From Castanea sativa (taxonomy: Eukaryota > Streptophyta > Magnoliopsida > Fagales > Fagaceae), in NCBI RefSeq assembly GCF_040712315.1, contig NC_134024.1, positions 3,433,158 through 3,497,157 of the forward strand: 64,000 nt of DNA, given 5' to 3'. The stretch's first letter is position 1. Every line of letters starts with the position of its first letter. The notes under the pieces were generated by a model. That model saw only the letters and a list, made by a program, of their open reading frames with translations. It ran no database searches and was not told the origin of the DNA. Both the position numbers and the translations under genes were made by a program. This document shows positions 52,553 through 64,000 of the stretch, piece by piece.

Positions 52553-54223
52553 AGTGGACTACAATGATGTGGATGGATCACCTGTTTTCTTATGATATGA
52601 ATTTAGACAAATGGCTGTAGAAATTCAGATTAGATAGGAAATACTATAGAAAAGAGCTTCTTGTTCTTGACCAAGAAAAAACCAATGGATGGTCAAAGAA
52701 TTAAAAAATTTATATATATATATATATATGGGTATATATATATAACCCAAGTCTTGACGTTTTGTTGATCTCTCCAGAGCTTACCACATCATTATCATTT
52801 TTTTAAATCAAATTATTTTTATTTAGTCTGAACTTAATAAGGAGTGAAACTAATATCTCTCTAACAAGTCCAACTTAAACTCAAATTAGGAAGCTACATA
52901 TTATTTGCACCAATATTACATAATATAAACTTGGCAAACAATGATGGCAACCTTCATGATAAATCATCAGCCTACCAGCAGTGAAAGCAAATAAATTTCA
53001 ATATAATAAGCATTGTATTTCAAATAATGACAATGTGGTGAGTGAGGCTTTTCCAACAGTAACAAAAAAATTAAAATATAAATATTAACTCTTTAGGTAC
53101 CTACAACTTAATTTAATTTGAAAATTAAGTATCACATTTTATTTTGGTGGAATTATGATACCTCAACTCATTTAATATTTATGGAATTGGCAATCCTTTT
53201 ACGTAGAAGATTTAGAATTATAGACAAGCAAGATTTGTCCAACAAATTAGTTTATTTATTTTATTTTTTGTTATTTTTATGAAAAAGATGATTTGTCCAA
53301 CAAATTAGTTAACTTTGTAGCCTTTACAAGTTTACATCTCTATGTCATCAATTCAGTACATGTGGCAATAATTTAAGCTGAAGTCATTGATAGAGATCTC
53401 TGTCTAGACTAGTAGGATATTAGCCAATTTCTTGTGATCTCAGTCGTTCCAATAGTGGAAATCACCCAAATGAAAAATATATAGGCCCCTTTATATTTTT
53501 TTCGTTAAAAAAAATTGAACAAGCTATATATTTAAAGGATAAAAGACACATTAGGTATTAATTAATTGGGGTCATTCTACATAGGCAGAATGAGCATATC
53601 AATTTTTAGGCGACTCAATTTTTCTCAGTTTTGCTAGGTAAAAAAGAAAATGAAAAAAGAACAAAAAAAGAGAGCTCTAACATGAAAGTCTATGGCCTTT
53701 TAATCACTATTGATTCCCTATCATGTGGTTTTGGTGGATACATTACTAAATTCTATATCCCAATGAGAAAACAAAATTCTATGTCTTTACTTCACCTCAT
53801 GATATGAAAGTATGTTAATTTTTTAGACAAAAAGCTTATATACAATATATTAAGAGGAGGTATGGCTTTCATTATTTCAATGTAGGCTACTGCTCAATAT
53901 TTTTTAGCATGGGCCACATGTTGATAAAGTTTGTTTAAAGTTTAGACCCGCTAAAATATAAACTTATTGCTTTATGAGTTTGTGTACTTTTTCTTTTTCT
54001 TACATTTCTCTTTTGAATAGTCATATATTTTTTTGAATTGTTTCAATAACTTATTCTTTAATTATATATCTTTTTTGGCATTTTGGAAGTTTTAACATCT
54101 GAATTTTTGTAGTCACACACACACACACACACATATATATTTTATCTCTAATTTGGAGGCTCTGAATCTTTTGATTCCTTTCAATAGTTATAGCCATAAA
54201 TTATTCTTTTGAATGTAACCTAT

Positions 54224-56285
54224 TGTGATGGGTCTTTTTTGGGTCTTGGGCTGGATCACTCTTGCTATGCCATGACCCTATGATTTTGGGATAGGAGAGT
54301 CGAGACTGGCTTAACTGAGACACACCTTAGGCCAACTTGTGTACAAGTTGGGCCCTTCTTGTATTGATGCGTTCTAGCAGGAATCTTGAGTGTGCTCACG
54401 TGCTCATGGCAGGAATAACTGTAACAAGTGTTATAAGAGAAAAAATGCAATACAATAAAATAGCTAAAACGCTTTAATTAAGATATTTTTCTTTGCCAAC
54501 AACAATGATATGTGAACAGTTCCACAAAAGGAAGAAGTATTAATACACGATTATAGCAAGAATATATTAATAGAGAGATGTCATGTTAATCATTAGTCAA
54601 CCATGGCAAAGGAAAAGAGGAATAATCTACTAAGGAATGGACTTGATCCTTTGGCAAATTCAAGTCCAAAAGGGAACCAATCCCCAATGTGGATAACTGC
54701 AAAGAGGGATCCTACTGTAGAAGTTACACACTTAGGAAACAGACCCAGATAACTTAAACTTAAATTCTTGACTTGTTAGAGAGTGGGCTATTGAGAGGGA
54801 GAGAAGTGGATAGCCTATTGATGCATGCCTTTACTCCTATCACTCAAGTTTTTCTTCCTCATTCTTGGTTTTCTATGTTCTCTATCCCTCTTCCTCTGTT
54901 GTTCTTCTTGTTTAATGTCTATGACCCTTTTTATATTGCCTGTCATGACAAGATTTACCATTTTTACCCATTCAACCGTTTTTGGCCCGTTGTGGTGTCC
55001 TTTTAGGCTTGCCCACTGGCCTGTCGGCTACCCAACCACCACCACTGCACTGTGTTGGCCGTGCCACGCCCCATTCCTTGACAAAAGTGGTTTTTATTTT
55101 ATTTTATTTTATTTTTATCCTCCTTTGGCATTTCCCTCTGAATAAGGGTTAATTCTCTCCCTTACCAACCTCTATAGCATGCATCTAATGGCCTTAACTC
55201 ATGTTTACCTCTTTTGGTTGAAATGTCATCTCAGCAAGACATTTCCCCCAAAAGAACTTGAGTGGGAACCCTAAAATAGACTTTCTCTTCTCCTCACCGC
55301 CAGACCATACTCTCTCTTACCTCTAACCCGTGGCCTACCTCCCCTGTATTGGTTGGGTACAAGTAGGTGGTGCTTGGGCCTTATGCGTGCTCCACTTCCA
55401 TATGTGTCCATTGCTTTTCTACCCCTCATGCATTTGCCATTGCCTCCAGGTTTGTTTGATTCTGCTACACGCTATGGTGTTTTTTTAACTCTTGTGGCAT
55501 GAAGGAGTTTTTGGGTCTTCATTCTCTGCATCTCATTTCTTCTTTGGGATGGACATTGCTTGGGTATGGGTTTTCTCTTCTTTAGTTCAGCCTATGTCCC
55601 CTTTTTTATCCTTTGTCTATGGGCTGGCTGTTGCTCCTGCTATGCCACTGCATTGTTCTTGCTGTGATATCATTCATCCATTTTTGCCTTATTATTACTT
55701 TTGGGCTTGCGATTTGTAGTGCTTGCCATGCCAATTTCTCATATTCCTTTTAGTTTTTGCTGCCTAATATTCTTGTTGAGCTAGTCCATTCAACACCTCG
55801 AGCTTCCTTGGCTCATTTCATTCCTTGGGCATTCTTGGCCCATGTCATTCTTTAGGCATCTTTGGCCCATTCCATTCTTTGGGCATCCTTGACCCATTTC
55901 ATTTTTTCCTACCTCTTTCACTCCCATGAGCTTTTGCTAAATCCTTTGGGCTTCCCTGGCCCAATTACCACATCCTTTGCCTTTGGGTTTATTGGCCTTT
56001 GGACCAATCCCATTTGCTACTTCCTTACTTTGGGGCTCTTTTGGCCCGTTTTTGCTTTATTTGTATTTCTTATGATTCCTATGGGCTTATTACTTCATCT
56101 TGTAGGGCTTCCTCGGCCCGTTTTGCTTTCTTTGGGGCCACTTATTATCTTGTGGGCTTGTGGACCATTATTCTTGCCATTTTGGCACAATGGTTTCTAT
56201 TTTACCATTTTCTTTCTCCACCCTTTTCATATTGTTAGGCTTCTTTTGCCATTGGGCCCCTTTTGTCAAAAAATGGGTATCAACA
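54224..56285. mobile_element. Candidate solo LTR, right copy
   Basis: Partner of 13542-15584: begins TGTGATGGGTC, ends GGGTATCAACA, with the same flanks CCTAT and CCCAT. It includes the GGCCCATT tandem repeats near 55806-55900. Long plus-strand frames in the left copy are broken or shifted here, arguing against a protein function. Confidence 0.45.
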
Positions 56286-59200
56286 CCCATCTTTCTCTTA
56301 TATTTCTCTATTGTTTAATCATATATATTTCGTTTTGTTTCTATAATTTTTAAGCAGTGAATCATCTAATTCTTTAATTTTTGTTGGTCTTTCAAAAGTT
56401 TTAATATTTGAATTTTTGAACTTGCAATACTGAAATTGTCTGACAAATTTTTTGTAAACCATTGCGTGTTCAAGCAATGGCTTACAAAAAATTAAAGTTT
56501 AGCCCCCATAATATAACTTTTTTCACCTTTGAATAATAAGAAAAATATTCTAAATGACGGTGGTGACTATAAGAACAACATAATTAGTTCAAATAACAAC
56601 AAAATATCTAGTCCATACAACAACAAAAATTAGCCCAATCAACCAAAACATCACTCTTAAAATCATTGTTTATCAAATCTAATCAATAAATCCTAGATCT
56701 GTTAATTATTTATTTATAAAAAAAAAATCTCTAAATTTATACAATACCAATCGAATAAAGAGAGAATATTTCCTAGACATTGTCAAATGACTAATACGCA
56801 TAGACACAATTAATTAATATCATATTGATAACTTATAAATTTATAATTAGTGATTTTTTTTAAAGTTTGAACCTATGACGTCCGCTCTTGATGATAGTTC
56901 TTTATCATCAGACCAAGACACCAATCAGTTTTTGATGTAGGCAGGGATTGAACCACAGATCTCTTATACTACCATTAGAGACTTTACCAGTAAAGCTAAC
57001 TGGAACCCACTAGTGATTGTTAGTGGATGGGTTGGAATCATTATTTTTTTACTTACTAACTTAATACTCAAGCTTATTTGATCTATTTTGTCTTATCTAC
57101 TTTAATTTATCGGGTGGTCCACCATTTTTGTTCGTCTAGTTTGTGATCTATGTCTCTGTGTTTTGAGCACTTTGGGATTGTTAGGCTTACTAAATATAAT
57201 TCCTTACTTGTTTATTTATTTAGTATTATTTTAGTTTTGGCATTTTTTTTTTCTATCCGATCCCCCATATTTGATAGAGTAATTGTGGTTTTAGAAGACC
57301 ACACTTGCTTTTTCAATTTGAAAATTTCAATGGACAAACTCAAATCCATATTTGATTGATTTCACATGCTTTTTTTTTTTTTTTGAGGGTGGATTTCACA
57401 TGCTTGAAAGTATCATCTTGTGGTACATAAATATTTTTTAATTTTTCATCAACTATTAGTCGCTAGAGGAGGTATATCATGTTTTGGATACATTAGTCCT
57501 CCTACTCACATGAGGGTTCACTCTTATGTGAGGGGGAGTATCTAAAACATGATGTATTTTCTTCAGTAGTTGACCCACATATAATATAAGTGTGAAACCA
57601 ACCTTCATGTGAGAGGGAGGACTCATATATTTGAAACGTGATGTATTTTCTCTAGCGATTGACCCATTTATAAGAGAAGAAACCAATTGACAAATTGATG
57701 ACCAAACATTTTATTCTTTCAATTGTCTCATGGTGTGGGGCGCTGAAGCTGAATATATGTGACAGTATGTCCCTAGCTGACCTTTTTAATTTTGCTCAAG
57801 AATGGCAACTCATTAAGTTAAGTATTATGACTTATGAGAATGACAAAAAAAAAAAAAAAACTCATTATCATGTATATACAATGGACTCCAATGATGTGGA
57901 TGGATCACCTGTTTTCTTATGATATGAATTTGGACGAATGGCTGTCCAAATTCAGATTAGTCAGGAAATACAGTAGAAAAGAACTTCTTGCTCTTGACCA
58001 CGAAAAAACCAATGGGCGGTCAAAGAATAAAAAATCGATATATATATATATATATATATATAGTTGAAAGTTAAGGTATAGTATTTATTGTTATTATGCT
58101 CTTGTTAAGTCACATTAACAGTCACGTCATCGGTCTCAGTATTTTCTTTTCTTTTTCTTCCTTTTGCAAATTAACATTTTTCCAATCACATCAAAAAAAT
58201 TAAAAAACTCCATCTCTTAATTAACATTTCCTAACTTTTCAACTTTCCATTTATTATTCAATCAAACCCAATTTGATAATAATTCAAACTTCTTTCAACT
58301 CTATGACTCTCCTTCTCCCCAATCAAACCGTTATAAAAACTGTTCAATTGCTACTTTATTAGAATTCCAAAATAAAAAATACTACAAATTTTGTGTGTGT
58401 GTGTGTATATATATATATAAATACAAAAAATTGTCACTCTATTAGAATTCCCCATATTCTTCAGGTTTTTCTAATTAATTTTGTTAGTGATGTGCCATCG
58501 GAGATCTCAGGTGCCAATAACATTGGTTTCCATAAACCAACTAAAAAGAAAAACAATAATAATAGAAATAACACAAAGAGAAATTGAATGATACTTCTGA
58601 ATATTAACTTGTCTCCCATAGGATACAACAACCCAACAAGAGGCTAACGCATTTCCATTTTTGACACCTCCTCCCTTCACCTCCCCCTTACGCACGTATC
58701 TAGGCTAATATCTAAATCAATACATATTAGCTCATTAATCACCATAATTAAAAGGAATAATATAATCTTTTTTTTTAATGTTGGATTAAACATTTTCATT
58801 AATTCCTCATCTTCCATATTAACTTTCACATCTTGACATTTATGTTGTAATATAAGTCAATTTTATTATAAAATATTAAAATGCTCCAACAAATCACATG
58901 GGATCTTACTATTATAGTTTATGTGCTCGTTAATCATGGATGAGTGTTTTTTCCACTTTTTTTTTTTTTTTTTTTTTTGTATTGTAACAAATTTATATAT
59001 TATTATGGGATGTGTTTGCTGTAAGACCTTTACCAGAATTGTAGAATTTGATGTCAATGGAAAGACAATTAAATCAAAGGACATGTATAAAACTATATAA
59101 GGTAGCAATAGACAACCAAAAATAGACTAGGTTGAAAGATTATCCAAGTTTGGACAAAGAAGACCAATTAGATGTGAGAAATTCCATGAAGATGTATGCT

Positions 59201-59744
59201 TGGCTATGTGAAGAAATTGAATTTGGATAAAATATGAAGAAGACCAATTGAATTGAATTGAGTTTTCTATCACAATTCCTCCCTCTCCTTCTTATTGTTT
59301 TAATTTAATTTTTGTTTGAGCTAATACTTAGTTAAAAAATTTAGTTGTATCCTAGATATTCAAGAGGAGAAAATTCTAAAAAGAAAATCAAGCTATTGAA
59401 AAAAATAGCATAATCTAAAATCTAAAACTAAAAACCAAATTAGGAAAACATAACGCACTGTAACATAATTTAGAGGAATATGAACCACCTGAAAATGGAT
59501 AAATGTCAATCAAATGCACCCAAAAATAATAGAATGATATATTTGTGTTTTTAGAGATACTGAGATAAAAAATAATTTTAGACAATCGTTTAATTTTTGA
59601 GAAGTGCTATGTCTACAACGTTTTTACAACAAGCCATAGTTGATAAGTTGCTATTAGTTCTAATTTAAACCAATCATTAAAATTACTTTTTTGCCAACCA
59701 AAAACAATCTATTACATATGATTTGTTGTGAAATTATTGTCAAC
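56286..59744. other. Second AT-rich block of the right copy, no gene
   Basis: Partner of 15585-18782, including the internally repeated 1.3 kb sequence (56500-58030) and (TA)n tracts at about 58037-58062. It includes about 240 bp (57010-57220) lost from the left copy. No conserved frame. Confidence 0.55.
56856..57010 (-). mobile_element. Full tRNA-derived SINE
   Basis: A minus-strand element of 155 bp flanked by the perfect 8-bp repeat TAGTGATT (56848-56855 and 57011-57018). Reading on the minus strand: an A-box-like TTAGCTTTACTGGTAAAGTC, a perfect B box GGTTCAATCCC (56943-56953), the body AAACTGATTGGTGTCTTGG, then an A-rich tail. The empty site is at about 10069-10080. The A and B boxes show descent from a tRNA-type Pol III gene. 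Confidence 0.8.
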
Positions 59745-60017
59745 ATAACATTCACTTAATTTTTTGGTAGAGCAAATTATTTTCAATAAATTTAGGAGTA
59801 CAAGTTATACTTATATCAAAATTACAAAGTAATTATCCATTTCCACACATTGCATGGATTTGCGACTAGTTTAAAACAAATACTAGCACAATGTAATAGC
59901 ATTTGTCTCATTATTAATGTTTGCAAGAAATTTTAATTTCTATTCTTATAAACTATTAGTTTGCAAGAAATTTCATATGCATATACATACCTTAACCAAT
60001 GGTAAAATGTATAAATA
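59745..60017. other. Unmatched sequence between the AT-rich block and gene E
   Basis: About 270 bp that I find nowhere else in the window. It separates the end of the duplicated AT-rich block from the last ~130 bp of OPR 3' flank. It contains a repeated AGTTTGCAAGAAATTT-like word (near 59930 and 59958). Origin unknown. Confidence 0.4.
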
Positions 60018-60117
60018 GAATTATTTAGATCTATCAAATCTTTTTGTTGCACTTGTACAGTACAATGACAACACAAAAAACAAGAAAGGAATTACATAGG
60101 GCAATGTTTTTGGATAG

Positions 60118-60123
60118 TTTATT
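60118..60123 (-). terminator. Poly(A) signal of OPR copy E
   Basis: AATAAA on the minus strand, 22 bp after the stop codon, as in copies B, C and D. Confidence 0.45.
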
Positions 60124-60144
60124 TTCACTCTCCTCCTTGATAAC

Positions 60145-64000
<3,856 letters not shown>

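Larger units (their letters stand above)
49864..54223. other. AT-rich block of the right copy, no gene
   Basis: Partner of about 8690-13541. It contains an (AT)n tract, the TACCGG element and a (TG)n tract (about 52158-52190). No reading frame is conserved with the left copy. Confidence 0.55.

Noticed and set aside
56856..57010. Possible functional tRNA gene
   Set aside because: A and B boxes are present, but the sequence does not fold as a tRNA and has a SINE body, an A-rich tail and a target duplication.

Overview
The window is nuclear DNA from a eudicot plant, probably a woody one. It is AT-rich, its genes have GT-AG introns, and it is crowded with short DNA transposons, SINEs and LTR pieces. 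The tRNA-type SINE and the LTR sequences look like families I associate with Fagaceae (oak or chestnut), but that placement is a weak inference. I see no bacterial, phage, CRISPR, rRNA or intact tRNA features.

The only conserved protein-coding family is a tandem array of 12-oxophytodienoate reductase genes (OPR, old yellow enzyme family, FMN-dependent flavoproteins), all on the minus strand. Each copy has the same five exons (71, 141, 131, 177 and 593 bp; 370 residues). From left to right the array holds: A (1-2633; exons 1-3 in view, two nonsense codons), an orphan exon 1 A' (7074-7144), an exon 2-3 relic B' (18783-20632), B (22536-27982, complete and intact), C (32147-38574; nonsense codon, dead splice acceptor, two GC donors), D (42658-47403; 1-bp frameshift in exon 5) and E (60145 to the right edge; exons 2-5 intact, exon 1 outside). 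B is therefore the only gene provably intact inside the window, and E probably is too. Both carry the active-site His/His/Tyr set and the Tyr/Tyr gate of OPR1-type (group I) enzymes and lack a peroxisomal SKL end. This points to a cytosolic enone or oxylipin reductase rather than the jasmonate-pathway OPR3.

Between the genes, a segment of about 15-17 kb is present twice: 5917-20632 and 46168-62884. It carries the 5' part of a D-like gene, a roughly 10 kb AT-rich block with a 2 kb LTR-like sequence, and an E-like gene. In the left copy the E-like gene lost exons 4-5 and became B'. The units B-C and C-D repeat at about 9.6 and 10.5 kb and share a 3' flank that contains the last coding exon of a second, unidentified, decayed plus-strand gene.

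The transposon layer is rich and often has paralogous empty sites for comparison. It includes a Pack-MULE (3137-4523) carrying a broken copy of the N-terminal half of a 26S proteasome ATPase (RPT2); a 1.24 kb inverted-repeat element (48615-49853) with a 10-bp target duplication and nested palindromes; a 923-bp poly(A)-tailed retroposon (39941-40863) full of CTCGAG hairpins; a PIF-like element (28632-29466) with a captured transit-peptide-like open frame; tRNA-derived SINEs; and a MITE family with copies in the introns of B and C and in the left duplicated block.
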